Source of the DNA: Pseudomonas yamanorum
Lineage (GTDB): Bacteria > Pseudomonadota > Gammaproteobacteria > Pseudomonadales > Pseudomonadaceae
NCBI RefSeq assembly: GCF_900105735.1
Contig: NZ_LT629793.1
Location: 6,324,001 to 6,388,000, forward strand
Length of the DNA stretch: 64,000 nt
Direction: 5' to 3'
The notes below the pieces were generated by a model. That model did no database searches and was not told the DNA's origin. It saw only the letters and a list, made by a program, of their open reading frames with translations. Shown one piece after another: positions 36,577-45,453 of this stretch; within the stretch, counting starts at the first letter, position 1, and the number at the start of each line of letters is the position of its first letter. Made by a program: the position numbers and the translations under genes.

Positions 36577-37473
36577 ATGAACCAACTCCTCGCCATGCGT
36601 GCCTTCGTCCGCGTCGTCGAAACCGGCGCCTTCAGCCGCGCCTCCGACCAGTTGGCGCTGCCGCGCTCCACCGTCAGCAAACTCATCACCGACCTGGAGA
36701 AGCACCTTGGCGTCAAGCTGATGCACCGCACCACCCGTGCGTTGGCGGCGACGCCGGAAGGGTTGGAATACTACAACCACGCGCTTTGCCTGGTGGCCGA
36801 GCTGGATGAACTGGACAACGCCCTGCGCGGGCAGAAGCTCAAGCCCAGTGGTCACCTGAAGGTGGATGCGCCGGCGTCCTTTGCCAATTGCCTGTTGATA
36901 CCTGCGCTGGTGGATTTTCATCGCGAGTACCCCGACATCACAATCGCCCTGGGCATCAGCGACCGCGCCGTGAATATCGTGGGGGAGGGTGTGGATTGCG
37001 TGCTGCGGGTCGGCAAGCTGGATGATATGGCCATGATCGGCCGCAAGGTTGCGGACCTGGAGTACGTCACTTGCGCCGCGCCCGGCTACCTTGAACGCAT
37101 GGGCACGCCCGCATCTCCTGAAGACCTCGAAAAGAATCACCTCAAGGCCGGCTATTTTTTTGCCGGATCGGGCAAGCCGGAACCGTTGATTTTCGAGCAA
37201 GGCACCACTCGATACGAAGTAGGCCAGTGCGCCTTTTCGACCAACGAAGGCAATGGCCTCAAGGAAATGCTGCTCGCTGGCCTGGGCGTCGGACAGCATT
37301 TCAAGTCCATCGTTGATTACTACGTCGAGACTGGCCAACTCGTCCCGGTGCTGGCGGACTGGACTCGGCCCGCCGCCCCGTTGCACATCATCTACCCACC
37401 CAATCGACATCAGAACGCCCGGCTGAAGGTGTTTATCGACTGGGTGATCGAGCGGTTCGGCGTCAGGCAATAA
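36577..37473 (+). CDS. LysR-family transcriptional regulator
   Basis: The 298-residue protein has a LysR winged helix-turn-helix at the N-terminus (AFSRASDQLALPRSTVSKLI) and a C-terminal effector-binding domain. It belongs to the large LysR group whose opening resembles MNQLLAMRAFVRVVETGAF, often regulators of nearby oxidoreductase or detoxification genes. Its stop overlaps the end of the convergent RidA gene by 11 bases. The target cannot be read from the sequence. Confidence 0.9.
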   Translation: MNQLLAMRAFVRVVETGAFSRASDQLALPRSTVSKLITDLEKHLGVKLMHRTTRALAATPEGLEYYNHALCLVAELDELDNALRGQKLKPSGHLKVDAPASFANCLLIPALVDFHREYPDITIALGISDRAVNIVGEGVDCVLRVGKLDDMAMIGRKVADLEYVTCAAPGYLERMGTPASPEDLEKNHLKAGYFFAGSGKPEPLIFEQGTTRYEVGQCAFSTNEGNGLKEMLLAGLGVGQHFKSIVDYYVETGQLVPVLADWTRPAAPLHIIYPPNRHQNARLKVFIDWVIERFGVRQ

Positions 37474-37864
37474 TCGCCGTCACGCGGATTTCAATACGCA
37501 TCGCTGGCAGTCCCAGGGCCTCCACCCCCAGTTCGGTCCAGATCGGCGCGTGATTGGGCATGTAATGGCGGTACCACTTGACCATCTGCTCGTTCACCTC
37601 GGGAGGAAAACCGCCCACGTGGTAGGAGTTGACGTGGATCACATGCTCCCAGCCGGCACCTGCTTCTGCCAGGGTGCGATCCAGGTTGTGAAAGGCCAGG
37701 GCGATCTCGTCAGTGAGGGATTCGGGAATCTGAAACTGGTCATCCCAGCCGCCCTGGCCCGAGGTTTCGACACGGTTTCCGATTTTTACGGCCTGGGCGT
37801 AATGCAGGGTTTCCCGTGCAATGTCGCCGTAACCGGGTGTGATGAAAAATTCGGGCTTGCTCAT
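37463..37864 (-). CDS. RidA/YjgF family protein
   Basis: The 133-residue protein fits the RidA family: the segment AVKIGNRVETSGQGGW in the first half and RIEIRVTAII at the C-terminus. RidA proteins deaminate reactive enamine/imine intermediates. The key Arg of true RidA lies in the C-terminal IEIR segment here, so deaminase activity is plausible but other subfamilies have different roles. GAGG stands 6 bases before the ATG. Confidence 0.85.
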   Translation of the reverse strand: MSKPEFFITPGYGDIARETLHYAQAVKIGNRVETSGQGGWDDQFQIPESLTDEIALAFHNLDRTLAEAGAGWEHVIHVNSYHVGGFPPEVNEQMVKWYRHYMPNHAPIWTELGVEALGLPAMRIEIRVTAIIA

Positions 37865-38045
37865 GGTGTTCCTCGGTTTCAGTGGTTGACCCGACAAAGG
37901 TTAATGGACTGAATCTGCGAACAAAATCCACGTTTTCTGTCATCACTGTGCAGGAATATGGATAGTCCGAGTATCAGTTTTTCACATTCCCGCAGCCCGC
38001 CCTTTGTTACTATCGCCCTCCGTCGTCGCCAGGAGTCACCGCCAC

Positions 38046-39599
38046 ATGCAACACCAGTGGGATGAAATGCACCGTACCCGCAAGCCCACGTTTGTGTTGT
38101 GTGGCGAGCCCCAAGGGGAGGTGCTCAATCTCTACGTGCACGGTTATTCGGCGTTCTTCAACCAGCAGCAACTGGGCAACTTCTCCCGGCAGCTGGCAAC
38201 CATCGAAGGCTCTACCAACCTGATGCTGTTCTGGCCGGCGGGGCACTTCCTGGAAAACCTGTTTGCACCGTTCAAGGATGTGATCGCTTCGATGCTCGGC
38301 GGTGGCGCCCTGGGTGCGGCGACCATCGGGGTGGGCAAGGCGATTGCCTATTTCCTCGACCACTATAAAAGCGTCGAGGCGCGGGTGGATGAGGTCGCCA
38401 AAAGTCTGCTGCCCGAGTTGGCCAATTACCTGCACGGCGAGTCGATCAAGGTGCGGCAGATCAACCTGATCGGCCATTCCCTGGGCGCGCGGCTCCTGGT
38501 CAAGAGCCTGCTGGCCAGCCCCGAAGTGGCGCGTGAATTGCCGCTGAACAACCTGTTGCTGATGGGCGGCGCGATTTGTACGTCCAGCCCTTGGGACCTG
38601 GTGTCGGCGCCGCTCAAGGGACGGGTGATCAACTGCCATTCGAGCAAGGATTGGGCGCTGGCGCTCAAGCCCGACACCGAGCGTTGTATCGGCCGTTATG
38701 CCATCCCGCTGACACCCGCGCTCAAGGCCAAGGTCGCAAATGTGCACCTGGCCACTTTCGACCATGCCGCTTACTGGCCTCAATTGAAAACGGTGGTGCA
38801 GTACACCGACCTGCTGCAGGAGCGCCGGGGCATGATCCGCGCCGATCAGCGTAGCCCTGAAGTGCGCTTTGCCGAAGAGGATGTCGACCTGTTCCCGCTG
38901 CTGGTGCAGGCGCGGCCGGAGGAGTTGAAGTTCTTCGCTGAGCTGATGGCGCAAAAGCGCAGTTCCTCGATCGACGCCACAGTGCGCGAACCCTTGAAGC
39001 TGGCCATCGAGTTGCAGCGCATGGGCGGCGATACCTTTATGAACCTGGCCCGGGGGCATGGCGTGAGCTATCGCGAAATCGCCCAGGACGTCGCGCAGCG
39101 GGTGGGTATCAAGTTTGATGAACCGATCGAGAAGGTGGCCCTGGCGGATCTGGAACTGCAGGTCGCCGAGCGGCTGATCGAGCAATACAAGGACAAGCTC
39201 AGCCAGGCCGATCGGCAAGTGTTCGAGGCGGAACTGCAGGCTGCGGCGCAAAAGGAGCAGGGCTTTTTCAGTCGTTTCGATGTCGGACGTTCCGCCACCA
39301 CCGCCCTGAGCGGCACTGCGTTGGCCGGGTTGACCGGGTTTATCCTGCGCCGGGGCGCGGCCACGGCCATTCCTGTGGTAGGGCAGGCGCTGGCGGCGGC
39401 GATGCTGCTGGTCTCCGGCGTGCGGGCGTTTTCCGGCCCGGCATATTCCATCACCACCCTGGCGGTGCTGGTGATCGGGGTGATTCGCGAGCGTCTGGAG
39501 CGTGAGGCACTGAACCAGGAGATGGATCTGGTGGTCCAGGTGGTAGAGGCATTTGATCTGCCCCGGGAGACGGTGATGCGTACCGTCGCGTCTGACTGA
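38046..39599 (+). CDS. DUF726-like alpha/beta hydrolase fused to YaaW-like domain
   Basis: The N-terminal half (about 1-265) is an alpha/beta hydrolase: nucleophile elbow GHSLG with Ser145, a following Asp in HSSKDW and a His in FDHAAYW are candidate triad members, and residues 20-100 include a Gly-rich hydrophobic stretch. The C-terminal half (about 290-517) resembles E. coli YaaW, including RGHGVSYREI at 336-345 and a final hydrophobic zone before a basic helix. YaaW function is unknown. Combination of the two in one chain is unusual and could be a membrane-associated lipase or regulatory enzyme. The ATG at 38046 is 10 bases from an AGGAG. Confidence 0.72.
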   Translation: MQHQWDEMHRTRKPTFVLCGEPQGEVLNLYVHGYSAFFNQQQLGNFSRQLATIEGSTNLMLFWPAGHFLENLFAPFKDVIASMLGGGALGAATIGVGKAIAYFLDHYKSVEARVDEVAKSLLPELANYLHGESIKVRQINLIGHSLGARLLVKSLLASPEVARELPLNNLLLMGGAICTSSPWDLVSAPLKGRVINCHSSKDWALALKPDTERCIGRYAIPLTPALKAKVANVHLATFDHAAYWPQLKTVVQYTDLLQERRGMIRADQRSPEVRFAEEDVDLFPLLVQARPEELKFFAELMAQKRSSSIDATVREPLKLAIELQRMGGDTFMNLARGHGVSYREIAQDVAQRVGIKFDEPIEKVALADLELQVAERLIEQYKDKLSQADRQVFEAELQAAAQKEQGFFSRFDVGRSATTALSGTALAGLTGFILRRGAATAIPVVGQALAAAMLLVSGVRAFSGPAYSITTLAVLVIGVIRERLEREALNQEMDLVVQVVEAFDLPRETVMRTVASD

Positions 39600-39640
39600 T
39601 AAGCTGCGTTCACGTCTTGTGTGAAAGCCTGGTACCCCGC

Positions 39641-40960
39641 GTGAAATTCAGCCTGCCCAAAATCGCTACTGCACCGTTCTGCCCGCCGGAAGTCGCCGGT
39701 TCCATCGTCGTTGATCCCCGTGCGTCGTTTTTCAAGCGCGTGCTGAAGTTCGCCGGCCCCGGTTTGCTGATCTCCATCGGCTACATGGACCCGGGCAACT
39801 GGGCCACCGCCATCGAGGCCGGTTCGCGCTACGGCTACAACCTGTTGTTTGTGGTGTTGCTGGCGAGCCTGGCGGGGATGGCGGTGCAGTGTTTGTGCTC
39901 GCGGCTGGGTATCGCCACCGGCAAGGACCTCGCGCAGCTGAGCCGCGAGCGTTACAGCCGGCGCTCGTCATTCGTGCAGTGGATCCTCGCGGAAGTCTCG
40001 ATCATTGCCACCGACCTCGCCGAAGTCCTCGGCTGCGCCCTGGCGTTTCACCTGTTGCTGGGGGTGTCGCTGACCACCGGGATTGTCATCACCGCCTTTG
40101 ATACGTTGCTGATCCTGGCCTTGCAAAATCGTGGTTTCCGCCGGCTGGAAGCGATCATGCTGGCGTTAGTGGCGACCATCGGCGTGTGTTTCTTCATCGA
40201 ACTGGTGCTGATCAAGCCTTACTGGCCGGATGTGTTCCGTGGGTTCACCCCGTCGCTGTCCGCCATCAGCGATGCCGCACCGCTGTACCTGGCCATCGGA
40301 ATTCTGGGGGCCACGGTGATGCCCCATAACCTGTACCTGCATACCTCTATCGTGCAAACCCGCCTGTTCGGCAAGGATTTGGCCAGTCGCCAGGACGCGG
40401 TGAAACTGGCGCGTATCGACACCATCGGTTCCCTGGCCCTGGCACTGCTGGTCAATGCGGCGATCCTGATACTGGCCGCCGCCGCGTTCCACCAGACCGG
40501 CCACACCGACGTGGTGGAAATCCAGGACGCTTATCACCTGCTCGACCCACTGGTCGGTGGCGCCTTCGCCAGTGTGCTGTTCGGTGTTGCGCTGTTGGCT
40601 TCCGGCCAGAGCTCCACGTTCACCGGCACCATCGCCGGGCAAGTGATCATGGAAGGTTATCTCAACCTGCGCATCCCCTGCTGGCAGCGACGCCTGATTA
40701 CCCGTGGCCTGGCGCTGATCCCGGCGTTCCTCGGTGTGTGGCTGATGGGCGACGATGCCATCGGCAAGCTGTTGATCCTCAGCCAGGTGGTATTGAGCCT
40801 GCAGTTGCCATTTGCGTTGTACCCGCTGATCCGCATGACGGGGGACAAGCGCCTGATGGGGCCGTTCGTGAACAGTGTGCCGACGCGTCTGTTGGCTTGG
40901 AGTTTGTTTGTGGTGATCAGCGGGGCGAATGCCTGGCTGATCGGGCAGTGGTTGTTTTGA
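39641..40960 (+). CDS. mntH: MntH, Nramp-family Mn2+/Fe2+ transporter
   Basis: The 439-residue protein has about 11 membrane segments and the Nramp metal-site motifs DPGN at 50-53 in helix 1 and MPHN at 227-230 in helix 6. Length and sequence fit bacterial MntH, a proton-coupled divalent metal importer. The GTG at 39641 gives the expected family-like N-terminus, but no strong Shine-Dalgarno precedes it; TTG 39617 is an in-frame alternative. The gene follows the hydrolase-YaaW gene by 41 bases on the same strand and may share its transcript. Confidence 0.93.
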   Translation: MKFSLPKIATAPFCPPEVAGSIVVDPRASFFKRVLKFAGPGLLISIGYMDPGNWATAIEAGSRYGYNLLFVVLLASLAGMAVQCLCSRLGIATGKDLAQLSRERYSRRSSFVQWILAEVSIIATDLAEVLGCALAFHLLLGVSLTTGIVITAFDTLLILALQNRGFRRLEAIMLALVATIGVCFFIELVLIKPYWPDVFRGFTPSLSAISDAAPLYLAIGILGATVMPHNLYLHTSIVQTRLFGKDLASRQDAVKLARIDTIGSLALALLVNAAILILAAAAFHQTGHTDVVEIQDAYHLLDPLVGGAFASVLFGVALLASGQSSTFTGTIAGQVIMEGYLNLRIPCWQRRLITRGLALIPAFLGVWLMGDDAIGKLLILSQVVLSLQLPFALYPLIRMTGDKRLMGPFVNSVPTRLLAWSLFVVISGANAWLIGQWLF

Positions 40961-40970
40961 GCGAAGTGAT

Positions 40971-41348
40971 TTACGTCAAGACGGCCAATGATGTGTATTT
41001 CGCCACTATCGGGTCCGCGGTCACTAACTTCATCGGCTCAATAATAGCCGTCGCAATGATGAGCCGATCAAACGGGTCCCTGTGATGGTGTTCAAGGTCC
41101 TTGACCGCGATGGCATGCTCCGGGGTTATGGGCAGTTCCACGTAGCCGCTTTCCAGGCAGTATTCGCGAATTTCGTCCAGGTTGACGTTGAGCTTCCCGA
41201 GCCCGACCTTTATCGCCAGTTCCCAGAATGTGGCGGCGCTGACGTAAATTTCTGCTGCGTTCTCGATCAGTTTTCGGGCCTTTGCTGACAGTTTTGGATC
41301 ATCGCTCAGGGCCCAAAGCAGGATATGGGTATCCAGCAGTATTCTCAT
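40971..41348 (-). CDS. PIN-domain toxin (VapC-like)
   Basis: The 125-residue protein has a PIN ribonuclease fold: N-terminal LLDTHILLWAL with the first acidic Asp, an internal segment with E in FWELAIK, and HRDPFDRLIIATA with the later acidic Asp residues. It follows the antitoxin gene with a 4-base overlap, as usual for such pairs. VapC-type toxins cut structured RNA such as initiator tRNA; the target here is unknown. Confidence 0.88.
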   Translation of the reverse strand: MRILLDTHILLWALSDDPKLSAKARKLIENAAEIYVSAATFWELAIKVGLGKLNVNLDEIREYCLESGYVELPITPEHAIAVKDLEHHHRDPFDRLIIATAIIEPMKLVTADPIVAKYTSLAVLT

Positions 41349-41584
41349 GGGTGGTTTCCCTCAAACGCATCCAGCATGTCGTCTGGCAATGGCGCATCAA
41401 AGTCATCCGGCACCACCAGTTTGCCCTTCATTGCGCCGATTCGCCGGCCTGTCGGTTTCCCGACAGGAACAAGGCGAGCCATCGCGCGCCCATGCTTGGC
41501 TATGGTGATGATTTGGCCGGCGGCGGCATCATCGACCAATTTTGATAAATTATTTTTTGCTTCACCCAACGGTACGGTAATCAT
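41345..41584 (-). CDS. Phd/YefM-type antitoxin
   Basis: The 79-residue protein begins MITVPLGEAKNNLSKLVDDA, the typical Phd/YefM DNA-binding N-terminus, and has a short acidic C-terminus that should wrap the PIN toxin. ATG 41584 is chosen because the family N-terminus begins there; sequence upstream in frame is not protein-like. GGGAAG precedes the ATG. An inverted repeat lies 16-37 bases upstream. Confidence 0.88.
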   Translation of the reverse strand: MITVPLGEAKNNLSKLVDDAAAGQIITIAKHGRAMARLVPVGKPTGRRIGAMKGKLVVPDDFDAPLPDDMLDAFEGNHP

Positions 41585-41599
41585 TTGGTCTTCCCGAGG

Positions 41600-41621
41600 T
41601 TTTGGCCAAATATAGCCAAAA
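41600..41621. promoter_or_regulatory. Candidate antitoxin operator
   Basis: The inverted repeat TTTTGGC-N8-GCCAAAA stands immediately upstream of the antitoxin gene, and contains two tandem TTTGGC half-sites. This is the usual position for Phd-type autoregulation. Confidence 0.5.
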
Positions 41622-41854
41622 TTTCGTAAGCAGGCAAAGATCAACCGACTGCTGGTGGAAGGTGATTTTTGCGGGGACGATTGTAGGTTTCCGAACGGGT
41701 AATGACTGGCATCCATGACGTCTCTCCTCAAGGAATTCGTCGAAGTCTGCCCGAGAGCAAGAGGTTTTTGACCCATGTTTTGGAAAATCAGATCGGACTT
41801 ACTTAAGGGGGGACTTTTCCCGACAGTGCGGGCCGAATAGTTTCCCACGGTTAC

Positions 41855-42787
41855 TCAACGGTCCCAGTACGGCACTGCCCCAAAACACTCGACGAAGTAG
41901 TCGATCACCGTCCGCACCTTCAACGACAGCCGCCGACTGCCCGGCCACAGCGCCGCAATCTGTTGCGGCTCCAGGGTCGTCGCCACTTCGTAGTCGGTCA
42001 GCACCGCCTGCAGCGTGCCGGCACGCAGCCCTTCGCCGATCAACCAAGATGGAAACACCACCAGCCCCAGGCCTTGCTCGGCGGCGTGGGTCAGAGTGTC
42101 GGCGTGGTTGCCGGTGATCGGGCCCTTGACGCTGTAGGACGTCCAGTCGTCCTGGTCGCGGCGGAAGAACCAGCGTTGTTGGCCGGTGACACCCTTGTAG
42201 GCCAGGCACTGGTGGTTCACCAGTTCGTCCGGATGGCGCGGCGTACCGAAACGTTCCAGGTAGCCGGGGCTGGCCGCAAGGCGGAAGCGCTGCGGGGCGA
42301 AGATTCGCGCTTGCATGCCGGAATCGTTCAGCACGCCGATGCGAAACAGCAGGTCGGTGCCGTCTTGCAGCGGGTCGACGTAGGTGTCGGTTTGCTGGAT
42401 ATCCAGTTGCAGCTTCGGATAACGCCTGCACAACTCCCCAAGCCACGGCGAGAGATGGCGCTGGCCAAACACCATCGGCGCATTGATACGCACCAGGCCG
42501 CTGGGTTCGCTTTCCTGTTCCTGCAATGCCTGGCCGGCGACTTCCAGTTGCTCCAGCATCAACCGCGCATGATGCCCAAGCAGGCGCCCGGCTTCGGTAG
42601 GGCTGACCGCACGGGTGTGGCGGTACAGCAACTGTTGGCCAAGGGCTTGCTCCATCAACTGGATTTGCCGGGAAATGGAGGAGGGTGCCAGCCCTTCACG
42701 GCGTGCGACTTCGGAGAAACTGCCGTAGTCCAGTACTGCGACAAACAGGCGAAGCGCCTTGAAACTCAGTTCGTTCAAGCCCTGCAT
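41855..42787 (-). CDS. LysR-family transcriptional regulator
   Basis: The 310-residue protein has a LysR winged helix-turn-helix (residues 10-65, SFSEVARREGLAPSSISRQI) and an effector domain. Its C-terminus ends with FGAVPYWDR. It is divergent from a pair of small DMT transporter genes and is the likely regulator of them. The second of two adjacent ATGs (42787) is better spaced from a GGAG than the first (42790). Confidence 0.9.
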   Translation of the reverse strand: MQGLNELSFKALRLFVAVLDYGSFSEVARREGLAPSSISRQIQLMEQALGQQLLYRHTRAVSPTEAGRLLGHHARLMLEQLEVAGQALQEQESEPSGLVRINAPMVFGQRHLSPWLGELCRRYPKLQLDIQQTDTYVDPLQDGTDLLFRIGVLNDSGMQARIFAPQRFRLAASPGYLERFGTPRHPDELVNHQCLAYKGVTGQQRWFFRRDQDDWTSYSVKGPITGNHADTLTHAAEQGLGLVVFPSWLIGEGLRAGTLQAVLTDYEVATTLEPQQIAALWPGSRRLSLKVRTVIDYFVECFGAVPYWDR

Positions 42788-42905
42788 CATGACTCCATGC
42801 TGTGCGCATTGCGCAAAGGTGTTGTCGGCATGCTCCCATTTATCGCACAGCAGCGCCACCGGATAATGCACGCCATTGTTCCTCTCTCTAACGCGCAGGT
42901 GATGT

Positions 42906-43391
42906 ATGCAGGCTTCTTCAGTGGCGGGTGTGGCTCAGGCCAGGCCCAAGACGTTTCTTCGGTTGTTGCTGTTGCCGCTGGTGATTTTCGCCGGCATGGG
43001 TTTGTCGGTTGAGGCCGGCTTGCTGGGCCCGCTGGGTGTGCAGGTGGGGCACTTGTGGGCGACCTTGAGCATCTTCGGCGTCGGCTCGGCGATCCTGTTT
43101 TTGCTGTTGCTGTTCAGCGGTCCACAAAAGGGCCCGGCGTTGACCGATCTGCCGCGCTGGCAACTGATTGGCGGCTTCCTGGGGCCGATGTACGTGGTGG
43201 TGTTGACCCTGGCTACGCCACATATCGGCATCGCGATGACCATGATTGCGATTTTGTCGGGCCAGGTAGGCAAGAGCGTGTTGATCGACCACTTCGGCTG
43301 GTTTGGCACTGCCCGCAAGCGGGTCAACGTTGAGCGCTGGATTGCACTGGCGTTGATTGTGGTGGCACTTGTTCTGATTGCACGAGGTTAA
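42906..43391 (+). CDS. DMT-family membrane protein (YdcZ/DUF606), first of a pair
   Basis: The 161-residue protein has about five transmembrane helices and fits the YdcZ/DUF606 branch of the DMT superfamily. A second, related gene follows 4 bases after the stop. Small DMT proteins of this type commonly act as paired subunits with opposite membrane orientation. The substrate is unknown; the neighbouring LysR gene suggests inducible export. Confidence 0.85.
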   Translation: MQASSVAGVAQARPKTFLRLLLLPLVIFAGMGLSVEAGLLGPLGVQVGHLWATLSIFGVGSAILFLLLLFSGPQKGPALTDLPRWQLIGGFLGPMYVVVLTLATPHIGIAMTMIAILSGQVGKSVLIDHFGWFGTARKRVNVERWIALALIVVALVLIARG

Positions 43392-43395
43392 GGCG

Positions 43396-43851
43396 ATGAA
43401 TCTGATTCTGTTGTTGGTGTTGGTGGTGGCCGCCGGTGCGGTGTTGAGTGTGCAGGCCGCTATCAACGGCCGCCTCGGACAGGCGGTGGGCGTATTGCGC
43501 AGCAGTCTGCTGACCTTTGTGGTGGGCGCGATCAGTACCGGGTTGCTGATTCTGTTCTTCGAGCCAGCCCATGCAGTCAGCCTGCTGGACGTGCCGAAGT
43601 GGCAACTGACCGGGGCGTTGTTCGGGGTGGTGTACATGATGGTGATGGTTGGCGCGGTACCGATTGTCGGCACGGCGGTGGCGACGGTGGCGGTGATTGT
43701 CGGGCAGTTGGGCATGGGTATGTTGATCGACAACTTTGGCTGGCTGGGGAACCCGGCGATCGAACTGTCCGGCAGCCGGATCGTGGCGATGCTTTGCCTG
43801 GCGCTGGCCCTGGTGTTCATGTATCGCAGCAACGCTCGTCGGGCTGACTGA
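43396..43851 (+). CDS. DMT-family membrane protein (YdcZ/DUF606), second of a pair
   Basis: The 151-residue protein has about five membrane segments and the same family signature as the upstream gene (AINGRLGQAVG in the first helix loop, then P-W-Q-L-T-G). It is translated from ATG 43396, 4 bases after the previous stop. The two subunits are related but clearly diverged, as expected for a hetero-oligomer. Substrate unknown. Confidence 0.85.
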   Translation: MNLILLLVLVVAAGAVLSVQAAINGRLGQAVGVLRSSLLTFVVGAISTGLLILFFEPAHAVSLLDVPKWQLTGALFGVVYMMVMVGAVPIVGTAVATVAVIVGQLGMGMLIDNFGWLGNPAIELSGSRIVAMLCLALALVFMYRSNARRAD

Positions 43852-43943
43852 AGGGCCTTTGAACCTTGAATGATTGCCTGTAGTCACTGCTTGAGGTGCC
43901 GGCGTTCGCCGCATCTGGACGACCACGAAACAGGAGTCTGATC

Positions 43944-44114
43944 ATGCAAGAGAAAACATGCGCCTGCCCCCACTGCAATTGTCAGTTGGGGAAAAACGCG
44001 GTGATGAAGGATGGCAAGGGGTATTGCTGCCAAGGCTGCGCCGAGCATCATGCCCATGGTGAGCCTTGTGCTTCTGCGACCGGGTGCGAGTGTGCCAAGT
44101 CGGCACATGGCTAA
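43944..44114 (+). CDS. Bacterial metallothionein
   Basis: The 56-residue protein has 10 cysteines (6, 8, 11, 13, 28, 29, 32, 42, 48, 50) and several histidines (HH at 35-36, H38), with YCCQGCAEHHAHGEPC typical of pseudomonad metallothioneins that bind zinc or cadmium. An AGGAG stands 7 bases before the ATG. No metal-responsive operator could be identified by eye. It is a stand-alone gene with a REP pair immediately after it. Confidence 0.9.
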   Translation: MQEKTCACPHCNCQLGKNAVMKDGKGYCCQGCAEHHAHGEPCASATGCECAKSAHG

Positions 44115-44123
44115 CGCGGACGA

Positions 44124-44227
44124 CCTGTAGGAGCGAGCTTGCTCGCGAAAAACCTGAGAGCGGCGCGGGGCACCAGATGCCCCGCGTTATCGTTAACGAC
44201 CTTCGCGAGCAAGCTCGCTCCTACAGG
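44124..44227. repeat. Paired inverted REP element (GAGCTTGCTCGCGAA type)
   Basis: Perfect 26-base inverted arms at 44124-44149 and 44202-44227 lie between the metallothionein gene and the convergent small gene. A GC-rich internal dyad (GGGGCA..TGCCCC) lies between the arms. Confidence 0.85.
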
Positions 44228-44240
44228 TTTCAAGCGGTTT

Positions 44241-44483
44241 TCAGGCGGTGGGGCGCGCATCCGAGCGGCGCCACTGCACGTTTTCGATGCCGAATTTCTC
44301 GGCCTGCGGCTGGCTCGTCTTCTTCACCTGCTCCCGGGCAAAGCGCCCGATACGGCCTACGCCGGCATCGCAGCTTGCCCAATGCCAGGCTTCGGCGTTG
44401 TCGAGTTTTTCCAGACGGATGATGAACGACTTGGGCTGGCCATGCAGCGTGTAGTCGATCACGAAAAGTTTTGCGTTAGTCAT
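44241..44483 (-). CDS. Small conserved protein of unknown function (DUF6555-like)
   Basis: This 80-residue protein is soluble-looking, with a strand-rich N-terminus (KLFVIDYTLHG) and a basic C-terminus. It resembles small pseudomonad proteins annotated as DUF6555 as I recall, but I cannot confirm this. It is divergent from the AraC gene at 44600 and stands alone. Function unknown. Confidence 0.6.
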   Translation of the reverse strand: MTNAKLFVIDYTLHGQPKSFIIRLEKLDNAEAWHWASCDAGVGRIGRFAREQVKKTSQPQAEKFGIENVQWRRSDARPTA

Positions 44484-44599
44484 GGATCCGTTAACCCTCC
44501 CTGTGTCTTTAAGTGACCCTCCTGACGCGGTAAAAATTCACTCGGATTATCCGCCGCAGGTCTTATCATGGCTCTCCAGCCCTGAATGATGTGCCCTCC

Positions 44600-45364
44600 A
44601 TGGCCCTTGCCGCGCCGCCCGACCTCAGCAACCACGCCGTCCCCGTGCAACCCTTGGCGCGTACCTACCCACGCGGGTTGTACGTCGAGCCCCATCAGCA
44701 CGATTGGGGCCAGTTGCTTTACGCCATGAGCGGCGTGATGTGGGTCGAGACACCCCAGGAAGCGCTGGTGGTGCCGCCCCAGCGCGCGGTGTGGCTGCCG
44801 CCAGGTGTCGAGCACGGGATTCGTGTGGTGTCGGACTTGCAGATGCGCAACATCTACCTGCGCCCGGCGCTGGCGGCGACCTTGGACAGTCAGGTGCAAG
44901 TGATCGAGGTCGGCGGGCTGCTGCGCGAACTGATCGTGGCGCTGGTGGAGCAGGGCGACCAGGGTGACCAGGTCTACTACGAGGCCGTGGTCGGCCTGGC
45001 CTTGCTGGAACTGCAACGGGCCCGGCGCTCGCCGATCCGCATTGCCTTGCCCGTGGGCGCCGACCGACGCCTGACGAGTGCCTGCCAGGCGGTGATGGCG
45101 TCGCCTTCCCTGGACATTCCTTTCGAACAGCACGCCGAAGCGGCCGGTGCCAGCGTACGTACCCTGGCCCGGCTGTTTCAGAACAGTCTGGGCATGGGCT
45201 TTGCCGAGTGGCGCCGCCATGTGCAGTTGGCCACTGCCGTGGCCGAGTTGATCCAGGGCCAGCCGGTCAGCGCTATCGCCCGTTCCCTGGGGTATTCGCC
45301 GAGCAGTTTCAGCGACATGTTTCGCCGCGAACTGGGGATGGCGCCGTCGCAGTATCCCGTCTGA
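44600..45364 (+). CDS. AraC-family regulator with cupin N-terminus
   Basis: The 254-residue protein has an N-terminal cupin domain (HQHDWGQLLYAMSGVMW and VVPPQRAVWLPPGVEH) and a C-terminal AraC double helix-turn-helix from about residue 155 (ASVRTLARLFQNSLGMGFAE, then SPSSFSDMFRRELG). Cupin-type AraC proteins usually bind a small ligand and control an adjacent gene. The small XapX gene and the oxidoreductase gene downstream on the same strand are candidates. The ATG at 44600 is preferred to GTG 44591, though no strong ribosome-binding site is seen. Confidence 0.88.
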   Translation: MALAAPPDLSNHAVPVQPLARTYPRGLYVEPHQHDWGQLLYAMSGVMWVETPQEALVVPPQRAVWLPPGVEHGIRVVSDLQMRNIYLRPALAATLDSQVQVIEVGGLLRELIVALVEQGDQGDQVYYEAVVGLALLELQRARRSPIRIALPVGADRRLTSACQAVMASPSLDIPFEQHAEAAGASVRTLARLFQNSLGMGFAEWRRHVQLATAVAELIQGQPVSAIARSLGYSPSSFSDMFRRELGMAPSQYPV

Positions 45365-45453
45365 GGCTTGGCCGAAATCCTGAAGCAGTTGGCCGATGCT
45401 TCGGATTTGGCTTCCCTACACTGACCGCATCAACCCTTGCTGCGGAGTGTTCC

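Noticed and set aside
41585..41854. Upstream in-frame extension of the antitoxin gene
   Set aside because: The sequence before 41584 has no family-like residues, while the operator-like dyad lies there; the Phd-type N-terminus begins at 41584.
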